From Darksidea phi (lineage: Eukaryota > Ascomycota > Dothideomycetes > Pleosporales > Lentitheciaceae), in NCBI GenBank assembly GCA_030770425.1, contig JASJFT010000116.1, positions 1-64,000 on the forward strand: a DNA stretch of 64,000 bases, given 5' to 3'. The notes below the pieces were generated by a model. That model ran no database searches, was not told the DNA's origin, and was given only the letters and a program-made list of their open reading frames with translations. Numbering within the stretch: position 1 is the stretch's first letter; each line of letters opens with the position of its first letter. The translations under genes and the position numbers were made by a program. Of the stretch, positions 35,001 to 43,858 are shown piece after piece.

Positions 35001-35365
35001 CCCCGCCTTGTCGCCTGGGTAGAATTTCTTGTCGAGGGCGACACAGTGAACTTCCGTGTAGGAAGGCGCTCATCATGATGCTGCTCCTGTTCTGTCTGAG
35101 GCTCCTCCTCAGCCATACGCACCACCGGCGCTTCGAAATTGACAGGTCCAATAGCGGCACGTTCGATTTGGGGGAAATCCTCTCTCTCCCAATGTTCCTT
35201 GACAGGTTGAGTTTCTTGGCCGAATCGTCGCTCAAGATCCGCAATGCGACCCTGTAGCCGAAGAATTGACTCAGCGTATGCCTTGCTACGACGGCCCAGC
35301 GTCTCAGCCTCAGGATAGTCGACATAGTCCTGTTCTTCATACCGCTGAGGCCGTGGGTCACCGTC
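29084..35365 (-). CDS. Giant disordered repeat protein, downstream portion (about 2,090 codons)
   Basis: Open without interruption from the codon after a TAG (35368-35366) to the TAG at 29084. No obvious start follows that TAG: the 83 codons before the first ATG (35119) are protein-like, with a helical stretch (SILRLQGRIADLERRFGQ), so this continues the upstream portion in the same frame. The protein is disordered and rich in R, S, T, P and E. A unit of the type R-x-x-T-R-R-P-T followed by SPEP recurs many times at 20-30 residue spacing. The basic C-terminus ends in WGCC, a possible lipidation signal. No enzymatic domain is seen. A scaffold or cortex role is possible, but I do not recognise the protein. 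Confidence 0.75.
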   Translation of the reverse strand, partial: DGDPRPQRYEEQDYVDYPEAETLGRRSKAYAESILRLQGRIADLERRFGQETQPVKEHWEREDFPQIERAAIGPVNFEAPVVRMAEEEPQTEQEQHHDERLPTRKFTVSPSTRNSTQATRRGGGTPSSASSKQGPEPQPEGKIQPQTVKRIASRRRTFMASRKCSVRSQRAYSTAPERDFESEEDHYPPSEPQHASRRSMRRKSSVQRQPQLGSRPVAVSRVSTRKSKTVPSRQPTMREIERGWTLGMPGEVIDREPEAEAEAEEDGFQPPVKRKSKGLEVDLFIEKEDFQLPMMRKATGLQLEDEHQESIRSPSVTSAYSDQVIRRPSRRQSAPVEFEPELEEDTRISARQPTRRSTLGPEARRNDSGLEGPVMRMRCSSTQSPPSSSQPAYEPILSRSLTRQPTRKVTMEVFDRPSEAVLGKATTRRPTVTIPSPEPILRKATIRRLTELIRSPEPKPEPVVRRATTRRCTERILSPEPIVQRVTPRDPIGHIATPRPVVEGRMMPRLTERLSPPEPVVRRVTTRRPTERIPSPEPNIEEYRTVQAIEGMSSREIILRRVATCRRIEPLVEPLATPSSPSLESGTSSPSSSKTVIRRPELATSFKFWLYRMVDVSAWRSTRIKTMSRKTTSRKQSELPKRDDLPESGSTSPSPVNEPTSPSVPSPEEEDEFPAPVMQMRQNTAVHESEPEPAPQHELGSVIEYKPSEPCRRSTVRMASPPISERRATPEKVLTFSPRQATMSAGSPTSSRTATRQPEQLGKKPTLVRKPTGTFSRQPTRRPTEGDEAKFRISRRPTRRRSDSGDAAVMERHATTQPTRQPTEMQPKHESEHPFDMVQRDMEMQPMLGGDVPEPEPEFELTQRDVERQSIVSEEEPVRARRPTRRPTVFRTVTRQRSEHAKLPPGEEIAPSPSNSSLDVEKEPITSIRRDTQVTDISGQPTQISILPHEEMEPTERVVVPLEEPQAESRRRTRRGRESSVVNSEKALVLSRQSTRQPPNVDFHNETIVEPHALGPVIRRHATTARLYTSEFAPPVMRAAVSSWQAIWLEELQTLENSHANEAEEEFVPGLPSRQSRATESELSSVSTEAVKDERIVDTDAARSEPLVGEKKPSVVSHRSTINTVSPAPTRQQTIPTSQSTVSQRAPSPDSESGLEPSTSQRVSSEPTHVSRWPTVQQSPSPCAPSRQPTRQSTDISRGQTAREESAPPYMVPTAPLSRKATGLFERQSASTPEGQPVSLRQPPGLERKPARSLADPARIIDYEEALEQHPVLRRSTTRISRHPTRAATLPPYGIIQKDASPEPEIKPKCPPSDPTQSFVPTELLAVLDIHGSSPATGDSTAMYSPPSTPPLSQRQPTTVLERHSTAPSATEELASEEPLVQQPVSRTIVRQRILPAEGIPEGEPGRLDKPPTSDFGRDSESLVLPLQRDNILDRTQRELERWYISALPRVLTVPAEGQRILSAVAPGITAPSSQDVPQMLKPTVPAGKPRKTVHFAQDQQHLPAPEYPTRDTPLWVKPDTYTSPPKSKVQAPPRRRRSFRFYAKPKEEPQIVCRAQRGPSPEREFPRHLRLARPQETARGYELIQPSRTAEVGQVPGPPWGTVQRPRGYRTALGHESVYPSQRVVTAASPAYYYPARVAPPFAQLEPAPTPVPRDIYSLPDNWARELRRLATKGARISFMVRGGLRHELQAHQVPCYQEKACPWRQTSPPLCRPLANEEPARTPQVQEETKPESVQRHAQPDPSVSEAQPEPLSAPQSEDIGHQSIGKVIGQNEDRRSRQAFSPSAQRPQEQATEKRRLSPTRRSEKGNPISQAKSPQESLGITYPNPQFSTQDEGDDARRHSSDGTSSGSSYDYIDILYSLPCPSTASGSRASSPGGYSLRTRTPNASAAAFATGEQSPGAGSDVSRTPSVGLVTRAPTTPKTTATALSRTPMLGLQTTQRASAGEEVLEAADQGEADTGESPPARAPIEEMTYAANIPHGLSSATTATPVTVPAGDTRTRDTTTERRKSSYRRGPSGAKRGNLTKRQSSWTWRSDKSDRKSRREGRTGKDGDKTRKEKGDRGGKADGDPWEAGTKGKKEDRKGPKRWGCC

Positions 35366-35368
35366 CTA
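35366..35368 (-). other. In-frame TAG inside the giant reading frame
   Basis: The codons read GAT ATC CGA TAG GAC GGT GAC. Both sides are in one frame and protein-like. I find no nearby GT donor and AG acceptor that would remove it as an intron. It is one transition away from CAG (Gln) or TGG (Trp). Confidence 0.8.
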
Positions 35369-38300
35369 TCGGATATCTGTCTCCTGTTCAGGTTGCTCTT
35401 GTGCAGTCTCGAACTCGGACTCAGGTTCAGGCTCAAAATCCAAAGCGGGAAGAGTCCCAGGAACAGTGGTGATAGGGTCGATAGCGGGGGGCAACTCAGA
35501 TTGCGCAGCTTCCAGCCACTTTTGGATGTCTTTTGCTCGGTTCGTATCGAAGTCTTGTAGGCCCTGAGAGATAGTTGACATGCGCCGTGACTGTGACTGT
35601 ATGCATGTGGGAACCCAGCTGAGGCGCTTTTCGTTGATCTCCTGATCAACCATCCGAGGGATCGCATCCGTGACGGAATCAGCGGACTTGTTATGGAGGC
35701 GAGTAGATTTGCGAGACATGCCGGCCGATGCTCCGTTGAGAACGCGCCGCACCGGATCCAATCCAACCGATGGACGTCGCTCGTCAAGGTGAACACCAAG
35801 GTCTTCGGCGATGGAGTCAAGTTCGTCCAGCAGCTGACTGCGGGCCTCGGATAGTTTGGTCAACTGCTTCCGTGTTTTCTGTAACCAAGTGTCCTCGCTC
35901 TCGCGCTTATCATCTTCAGCCTTTTCCTCTAAAGGCTCCAGTATAGTGCCACATTGGGCCATCACGGTTACAGATTTCTGCGGCAGAGCTTCAACTGGTG
36001 CTTGCTCAAACTTCTCATCGTCTGAAACCGTCGGTTTGTTATCAAGATCAACGCCAAAGTCGTCAGCCGCAGATTTGACCAAATTGACGACGTCCGAGAT
36101 CGACTTGATGCTGTCATGTAAGCTTGCGCGATCATCGTTGAGGGTGGGCCCAAGTCGTCCTGGCGAGCCAACATTTAAATTTTGGGCGGCCTTTGGCGGA
36201 ACGCATGTACATGACTGAAAAGGCTGGCATGGTTGGCACGGATGGCAGACTGGTTGGCATGGTTGACAGACATGGCCACATGGAATCGATCGACACACGA
36301 TATGACAGGGTGTGCTGTAGCGACCTGCACTCTTTGTTCGCTGAAGCAAATCTTCGGAGACCCTTCGAAGCTGCGCTAGGTTTGGCTGGCTATACTTGAT
36401 GTTGTTGATGACATTTTGAAGCGTGTTCGCATGCTCTTCCAGGATGGAATCGATAATGTAGCCGAGGTCCTCAGCGAACGCATCACCACACTTGTCCGAT
36501 GGCATACATTCAGAGTGATGCTGTCGATGCCTATGCGAGCTTGACATAGAAGAGTCGGTAGCCACCCGTTTGTGCGAACGATGATGCTTCGACGTCGGTG
36601 GACCTGGGAGCACATGCTTCCCGCGACACTGTGCGCAAGGCTTTCTTGAGGCTTCTTCGCGTGGCTCAATCGCAGAAATGGTTGAATAGTGGCCACAAAC
36701 ACGCTTGATCCATTTTCCTGGATCATCTAAGGGGGCTTTGTAGGTTTGGAAGGCTGAGCGAGGGTTGATGCGAGCACCTGGATAGCCAAAGTCTTGAGTC
36801 TTACGCCGGCCGTAAGAGCCTCGATAGTCCACATGATCAGGCACTTCAATACTGTAATAGCCTTCTTCGACACCGGTGCTTGAAGTCGAAACCAAGCGTG
36901 GGGCGGGAGTGTGCCTAGAGAAGCTGCTGTGGTGGGAACCGGAGCCGTCGTGGCTCAGACTGTGAGCGGCAACGTCGGTGAGCTCCTTCCTCGAAGCGAC
37001 TGGTTCTCCGAAGTTCTGAACGAAAGTCTCGATATTGCCGTCCCCCGATTCTGACATTGTAGGTCTCCGCATAAAGCGTCGCACCGACTCGTTACCATCT
37101 TTCTCTTGATTTAGAGGAGCGCCACGGGACTGCTGGCGCTTGGCTTGTCTTGTACCCACATCGACGCTGGGTTGTTGCTTAGAAATCGGACCCTGCCGGC
37201 AACGGCTCCCTTCTTCATCTTTAAGAGTGGCTTGCCGGCCGTGTCGGTCTGTCTCGATCCTTCGAACACGGCAACCAGCCGATGAACGTTGGTCTTTGCG
37301 TGTTCCTTTGGAATCAGTCCGCGCTGTGGTTTCATCGGTCTCAGCACTGAACGATTTCCGGGGGGAGCGGCATCTCACAGATTCATCGGATGCGGGAGGT
37401 GGTTCGTCTATCTTGGACTTTCGGATGGCAGCACGGGCAGCGCCGGAAGAGTTATCCAGCTTGTTGCGCTGAACCACAGCATGTTGCTCTCTACCAACAG
37501 GTTGCGCTGCTTGCCGCGTTTCCGTGAAGATATTTGTAGATCTTCTGCGGAAGGCCGGTATTTCCTCTACCGACAAAGATTCGGCGCCGGACTCTTCTGC
37601 AATCTCTGCCGACCGGCCAGGTGACCGTCGTCGATGCGGCCTAATTTCCCCGTCAGGAGATTCAGCCTCAGTCGCCCTTTCCACCAAGATCTTCGGTCCA
37701 ATAGACTCCAATGTCGACCGTGCGAAGATATTCGTTCGTTGGGCAGGATCGATTTGTTTGGTAGCTTCTGCTGGCGGTGGTAGGGTAGACAAAGAGGGCT
37801 TAGAATCTTCCCGAGCTGTGGGATGTTCTTCCGCAGTGTCTAAGTTGCTTGCAGAGTGGGCTTCATCCACTCTAGACCGCCGGTCCGGAACACCTTGGGT
37901 CGGCCGCCGTCCGATCTTGGGGTTGACTGTTGCTCCTTTGGCGATAGCAGTAGAGCCTGGAGGAGGAACAGGCGGACCCTTTCGAGCTTCAGAGGCTTTG
38001 TTCTCGAAAAAGCTTTTCGCAGCTTGAACAGAAGCCGTTTTAAATAGCTGTCTTGGAGGGAGGGGCGGTGGCGTTGGAGGAGATAAAGGTGCGCCCTCTG
38101 TTTTGTGCTCAGGCGACGGTGTAGGTCGAGTAGCGAAGTTGAAAGATCCAGAAGTTCTGGGTCGACTTTCGATGCTACTACCGACCTGCGACGGCGGTCC
38201 CGCGGGCACTGGCTGAGGCTCACGGTACGGGTGCTCGACTCCGTCCAGGATTCGGCCATAGGGGTTCTTGCCTCGTAGGTACGCTGGGGATTTGGGTCTT

Positions 38301-38533
38301 GCCGGCGTCGACTGAGGCTCTCCTAGCTTTGAAGGGGGTGGAAGAGGTTGAGACTGTGACTTGCGTCGCGCCGAGGGCGATGGCTGCTAACCGGCACCTC
38401 TTGTATTGAATGGGGATGTCTCGTCCCGAGCGGGTCCGACACGTGTCGAGAACTGCTGTGTTCGCTCGCAAACACCCGGATTACCTGAGCGAGGGGCCGA
38501 GCTTGGTGCAGACGGATCGAGGCCTTGACGCAT
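35369..38533 (-). CDS. Giant disordered repeat protein, upstream portion (about 1,000 aa)
   Basis: ATG at 38533 (MRQGLDPSAPSSAPRS). In the simplest spliced model exon 1 ends at 38485, with a 162-nt intron (GTAATC...CTAG) and exon 2 from 38322, removing a TAG at 38389-38387; without it the frame crosses that TAG. The chain is mostly disordered. A conserved-looking block reads KWIKRVCGHYSTISAIEPRE with CAQCRGKH just after, which may bind metal. A Cys-rich run (CQPCQPVCHPCQPCQPF) lies further on, then helical segments near the end (LTKLSEARSQLLDELDSIAE). It continues in frame into the 29084-35365 portion after one TAG. The family is unknown. Confidence 0.7.
38387..38389 (-). other. First in-frame TAG of the giant frame, followed by CAGCCA
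   Basis: The codons read GGT GCC GGT TAG CAG CCA. The six bases after the stop fit CARYYA, the known leaky-stop context of tobamovirus type. The alternative is that the TAG lies inside the 162-nt intron 38484-38323, which is the conventional explanation. Confidence 0.6.
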
Positions 38534-38878
38534 GTGCGCAGAAGGGGATGAACAACTCACTGTCACTGTGAGTGGTTTCAATGCTGTGGGAACGCTGATG
38601 TCTGTTCGTAGGTATGATAGTGTTAGGGAACGAGGAATGAGGAACGACGACGGGAATAGGGATAGGATAAGACGTGGACGATAGCGCGGGTGGGTGTGAG
38701 TGCACTCAACCCAAAGTAAGAGAAGAAGAGAAGAACAGGAGAGTAAGAGCGGAAACATATGAGAGTGTTTTGCTTATCCTGAGCACCTTCTATATTTTAC
38801 TCGCAAAAGGCAGGCGCCCTCGCTCCAGCTACTGTACACATCCCGCAACGACCCGGCCAAGGAAAGCTATTTACACAA
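38534..38878. other. Intergenic region between the giant gene and ATP16
   Basis: About 345 bp: upstream sequence of the giant gene on the minus strand and the 3' end of ATP16 beyond it. No extra gene is seen. Confidence 0.5.
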
Positions 38879-39589
38879 TTACTTCAGTGCCGCCTGCAGG
38901 CTCTCGAGGACCTGGCGTGTCTGTCAGCAATGCCTTCCCGGCCGCATAGATTGCCCAACTTACCTCAAGTTCAATCTTGGCCTCTGCAATGTCCTGCTCA
39001 CTGCCGCTGCCACCGGCAATCTTCTGCGCCTCTGTCATCTGGTTCCGGACGGCCTCTGCGCTGAAGTCCTCCATCGGGTACGCCTCGACGGCGTTGATGC
39101 TGAGCTGCGAGCCGGGCTGCACAACAGCGAATCCGCCCGACAGGAAGAACTGCTTGCTGCCGCCGCTCTCCTCGATGATCTCGACCAGCCCAGGCTTCAG
39201 TTGTTCGATGGACGGCACGTGGTTCGCCAATACGCCCATCTCGCCGGTTTCCGCGGGGAGGTTGACCTGAACGCTGCATTGCACGTGTTAGTCTTCGCTT
39301 GAGGGTTGCGCGGGTTCGGCCGGGTCAGCGCAGACGTACACATCCTGAGACTTGTAGAGTGACTGCGCACACATCTTGTCAGCTTCAATTCCAGATGCCA
39401 CCGACTTAATTGATGGATGCAACATCCTGTGTGTTGCGGGTGGCTGGTGATGCGTACCGAGTGCGGGAGAGCTAGGGACAGCTTGATCTTGTCCGAGGCG
39501 ACGTCGGCGTAGCCCCTTCGCTGGAGCGGGCGGGCGATGGCGGCAGGTCTGGCGCGGAGGGCGACCCGGGCAATGCGGAGGGAGCTCAT
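38879..39589 (-). CDS. ATP16: Mitochondrial ATP synthase F1 subunit delta, 165 aa
   Basis: Exons: 39589-39458, 39362-39340 (23 nt), 39273-38964 and 38911-38879. Introns are 95, 66 and 52 nt, all in phase. The start MSSLRIARVALRARPAA is an Arg-rich mitochondrial presequence. KLSLALPHS and SLYKSQDVVQVNLPAETGEM, with the Val created at the second splice, then GVLANHVPSIEQLKPG and SGGFAVVQPGSQLSI follow: the delta (bacterial epsilon) beta-sandwich domain. A C-terminal helical hairpin ends VLESLQAALK. The protein sits in the F1 central stalk, coupling rotation to ATP synthesis. Length agrees with the family. Fully intact. Confidence 0.96.
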
Positions 39590-40149
39590 GATGGATCGAG
39601 TTGTGTGGGAGATGCAATTGCTGACCGGAAGTTGTCGTGATCCAGGTCGCGAACAACTTAGTTCTGCTGCTTGGCAAAATTTGCCGAGGTAATGCCGCCA
39701 TTGGAGCTAGCACAATATCTCGAAGTCTTGCCGTCGCACTCCACCATCATGCCCTCCATCAGCAATTGACACAATAATGACATGCCATCGACATTCCAAT
39801 GAGCCTCAGCTCGACTTCTGCGGGTGTAGCGACGTCAACATCACCGCCACACACCCCGAGGCGCACTGTAACGCCCCCGAATCCGTCTCAACTCCCTCTG
39901 TCGCCCCCGCGAAGTACCGTACGCACTCTTGGGTACAAATATACTTATATCGTATAAGAAAATGCGACGGAAAACCGTCTGGATAAGCTCTGCTAACCTT
40001 GACGCAATGTTTAGGGAAGAACTACACCTTCAGCCCTGTCTACCTCTCCCACGCCCACCTCCACACCCCTCCCACGCCTTGATGGCAGGACGCGCCGCGC
40101 GCTCCAAGCCATCCGCCGACGCCATCGCGGTCGCCCGATCCTCGACAGT
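39590..40149. other. Divergent intergenic region
   Basis: Shared upstream sequence of ATP16 (minus) and the broken gene to the right (plus). No ORF is convincing. Confidence 0.4.
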
Positions 40150-41165
40150 CGCTTTCGCCTCTCTCGCACCAGTTCGCGGCGCTCAAACATGCCATCTTTA
40201 GTCACGATACTCCACTCAGAGATTGGGCAAGGGACAGGCTGCATTACACCTACGACGCGGATACCACAGAGCTCACACTGCACATGCCGGGGTTTTTGCA
40301 CGAGAAATTTGCTGTGGAACTGGGGGCAATGCTGAACTGGAAATTTGAGGAAGTGAGGGCGAATAAGGATACTTCTGAGAAGGAGTATGAGATACTAAAC
40401 GCAATCAGTTTGGGTGGAAGCCCTCGGTTGGACCTCAGCGGGGGGTCAGACAGGGAACCAGATGTATGCTTCTTACACAAGCATGCTCGTGGCGGTCTCC
40501 CTCCCTTCGTCAGTGAGGTGGGGCACGCACAGAATGGGATGCGTGACTTCGCGAGTATTTGTGAGCAATACCTTCTCAGAAGTCGCGGAAAGATACAAAC
40601 TTTCCTGGGGGTCAACCTTGAACATCGTCCCCCAGAGCAACGGACTATAAACTAGTCGCCCCGGTGGGCGAGGGTGGACTTGTGGCGCTTTCAAACGCAG
40701 CAAGAACCCCGAGGCGATCGCTCTATTAATGTGGGCGTAGCTGTGGTAATGACTAATGAGAATGGCGGCTTCTTCTAAAATGAGGACGGTGTTGTTGACC
40801 CAGCAGCGACTATTCCCTTTAACCTCTACGACTTTTGCCCCAGGAGGAGGAGCGATGCAACGCGCAATTCCAACTTCGAGATCACGCATCAAGAACTTTC
40901 CAACGCCCTTGCACAAGCAGAAGCAGCTGCGAAGAAGGCCGAGGAGGAAGAGGATGCAGCCCCGGTCAGCTCCGACGACGAGATGCCCAGCCCGGTCGAG
41001 GAGCTTGTGTGGAGACATGGGAAGCGTGATGCTTCTAATGAGCTGGATGAGGATGATACAGAGCCAAACACTCCAGTTGACGAGAGCTCGTTCGAGGGCC
41101 CGAAGACTATTGACTCTGTCGAGCCACGCAAGTCTTTGGTCCGGAAGGTGAAGATGCGCATTTAA
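40150..41165 (+). pseudogene. Nearly intact reading frame of an unknown protein with two stops
   Basis: One frame reads LSHQFAALKHAIFSHDTPLR, ELTLHMPGFLHEKFAVEL, PEQRTIN, TAG (40653-40655), SPRWARVDLWRFQTQ, NENGGFF, TAA (40776-40778), NEDGVVDPAATIPFNLYDFC, EITHQELSNALAQAEAAAKK and PVEELVWRHGKRDASNELDE, to a final TAA at 41163. Frame and composition hold across both stops, so these are recent point lesions. No intron fits either stop. The layout (globular part, then acidic/coiled C-terminus) suggests a dothideomycete-type family, but I cannot name it. The 5' end is uncertain. Confidence 0.72.
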
Positions 41166-41924
41166 TGGATATCATAGTGGGAATCATAGCAATGATAGGC
41201 TCGACAAAGACGTACTACTGAAGATGTCAGTACTAATAATCTCCGTTAATACCCAAGACAATGAAACTTATACCCGAACCGCCATCTTTACACTCGCCCC
41301 AGCCTTTACCGAGCTATGCTATGTTATCTTCTTCCTACAGTCTAACTATCAAGCCAGCCGCTCATCTATGCGCCCCATCACAGCGTACCGTACCGTACCT
41401 GCCGCCATTCTCACCGCAGTACAACCCAATCATGACCCTCACCCTCTCAGTGTTGAGGTCCTGCGCACGCCCGCCATTCCTACTACCGCCGTCATGAGTG
41501 TAGGAGCTTTACGCAACTTCCTGCGGTAGGATTATCAATAAGAACTTGCGTCGACTTCCGGGCGTGTCCATGTGGCGCATGAGAAGGAAGGGAGGGGGGC
41601 CGTGGACACCTTGTGCATGCGGATACGTCGGCGGAGACGAGACGAGACGAGACGGCAGATTCTCAAACGCCTCGCGTTCGCAAGTCCCTTCCTGTCGACA
41701 AGCAGCTGCACGTTTGTACTTGGTAGCCTTCAGCTCATTCTCTCCGTCACAGCCGCCGCCTGCTCCCGCCGCAAAAAGGTAAGTTTCCGAGCCCTGGACG
41801 AAGAATGCAGCTGCATCACGAATACATACATGCGCAGAAGCACTCAATGCCAGACTAAGTGTTTGGCAGTGGAAGTGTACAGTTACGATTGAGATTACCG
41901 AAATTTTAGGCTTCATTCTTCATC
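41166..41924. other. Region without a supported gene
   Basis: Includes a GAGACGAGAC-type short repeat (about 41634-41652). Overlapping ORFs on both strands have no family features. Confidence 0.4.
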
Positions 41925-43858
41925 CTAGTTATCCTCAAAGATTTCCAACTCAGACCTGTAACTTGCGACCCACCAAACTAGGTGCCCGGCCATCGGGCGC
42001 CATTTATATTCCTCTACCTCATTGCTCCGATGTCTTGCGGTACGAAAGTCGAGGCTAACTTGGTACTTAAATGGCGGAGTCCATCCTTGTACGTAGCCAA
42101 TCTCCGTCGGATGATGGACAGGCGTAGTCAACCTATCGAGCCTTACCTCGCCCACAGTCCGGCTAACGTCGGAATAGTGCAGGAGGAGACCAGTGCAAGC
42201 GCCTTTCTCCATACAACGTTGAACCCCGACTACTCCGGCCAATGGAGCCTCGGTGTAAGCCATGTCGGTTGAAGGCATGATGACGATACGAGGTTTGCGT
42301 GCGAAACGGTTTAGCTCCATCGGCTTCGATGCCTGCTCTAGGGGACGCTGAATAGCGCCTATTACACGATTGCCTCTTTGATTGGGGCTGCTGTAGTAGA
42401 GGGCAACGTTTGGACCGGATGCCACCTGTTCAAGTGGCACAACGTCTGTGGCGTAAGCGAGAAACAGATTGAAGCAACCTATCCACATCTGTTTCCGCGT
42501 GGTCTTCACCTGCTAGGATCAGGCGATAGTCCGATATCATGAACGGCATGACTTACCACCAACCCAGTTACATCTATATATTGCGAATCGTCATGAGCCC
42601 ACCAAACTTCCAAGATCTTCTCGCCTTCGCGAAGTGGGCAGTAAAACCACTTGGCGTCGTCTTCAGCCTTTTCATACACCGATGCCACGCTTGTTCGGTC
42701 TTCGTGCGGCACGATGGCTAGGAGGCGCCACTCGCGCAATGCAACCAAAATCCCGGAAACGTTGTACAAAGGTACGTAATGAAGATAATAATCTTCGGAC
42801 GGAGTAGGCATACAAACGTACCCGAACGATGGCACGTTGAAAAGCGGCTCTGGTGAGGAGCAGTCCCAAAAAATTCGGGGGCGAACCTCCTTAGCAGCAG
42901 AACTGTTGACCCGGTTTAGGAACACTCCCTATGCGAATTAGCATGGGAATAAACTCGATAATAGAAAGATACATTTGACTGAACATGAATCGTGTGCGCG
43001 GTTGGAGCAACCGTGTACGCCCATGTTCCCTTTCTCCATGATACGCTTGGAGGCGATGTGGAGGAGCACAGAAATTCAATATCCGTGATGCCTAATTCGT
43101 CCAACCAGACCACGACAGACTCGCATGTCGAATCCCCTGATTTGATCAGACGGGAGCCCTCAAGCTCCCTGTCGTGTAGGGTTGTGATGTACGACTTTCC
43201 GCGGAACCGAATTCATCTCGCGAATACTTCGCCTCGGCAGGAAAGAGTAAAGTTCCGGGCTGGTAGCGTCTCAAGGTGCTTGAGAACTTCGAACGTCTCA
43301 CCTAAGTTGGAATTATGCGTTGAAAAGTGCTTGGAGAGACCAAGGGAGCGATATGCTCCGACAAGATCTCATTCGGAAGAGTACATAACTGACTGAGGAT
43401 GCAGGCGGTGCACGCGCATCCTTTCGAATGTGGCACTTGAGTGTTGGTGACTTTTGTAATCGTGGTCAACGTCTGCTGGTTGAAAGACTCCCTAAGTCTC
43501 TTGAGTGCGCGCTGCTTTCTAGCCGGTGGGCCAACTAGAGGCAACCTCTCAGCTAACGCCTGCCCGAGATCCCGAAGGCGTTCAGTCGTCACCGGCGTGT
43601 AGGCCCTCAAAAGCTGACAGCAGAACGGGTGAAATGGGAATGCTCGAGTCGCCGTTGCCCAAAAAGGGCAATCCTCATTCGGGCTATCACTTGGACGAGA
43701 GCGCAGGATAATGTCGCCATTCTCTGACACTTGTAGACGTCAGAACGGGTGCCCAACTGGAGATACATCTGCATACCGATAAGAACGCCCCGTTCTGTGT
43801 TAAGGGGAAGATGACAGAGCACGCAAGTCCAAGGATCGACCAAGAGATTTTGATACAT
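41925..43858 (-). pseudogene. Damaged paralogue of the F-box-like gene at 20267
   Basis: Exons as in the paralogue: 43858-43777 (82 nt, same length), 43729-42973, 42928-42557 and 42512-41925. Introns are 47, 44 and 44 nt. It reads YQNLLVDPWTCVLCHLPL (CVLC near 14-17), VSENGDIILRSRPS, FPFHPFCCQLL, TLPNEILSEHIAPL (F-box-like), KSYITTLHD, WLDELGITDIEFL, RIFWDCSSPEP and QVKTTRKQMWIGC. Exon 2 is one base short relative to the paralogue, with the shift at about 43300-43330, and a TGA sits at 43215-43213 where the paralogue is open. Protein divergence is large, so the duplication is old. If the two lesions are assembly errors, it may be functional. Confidence 0.75.
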
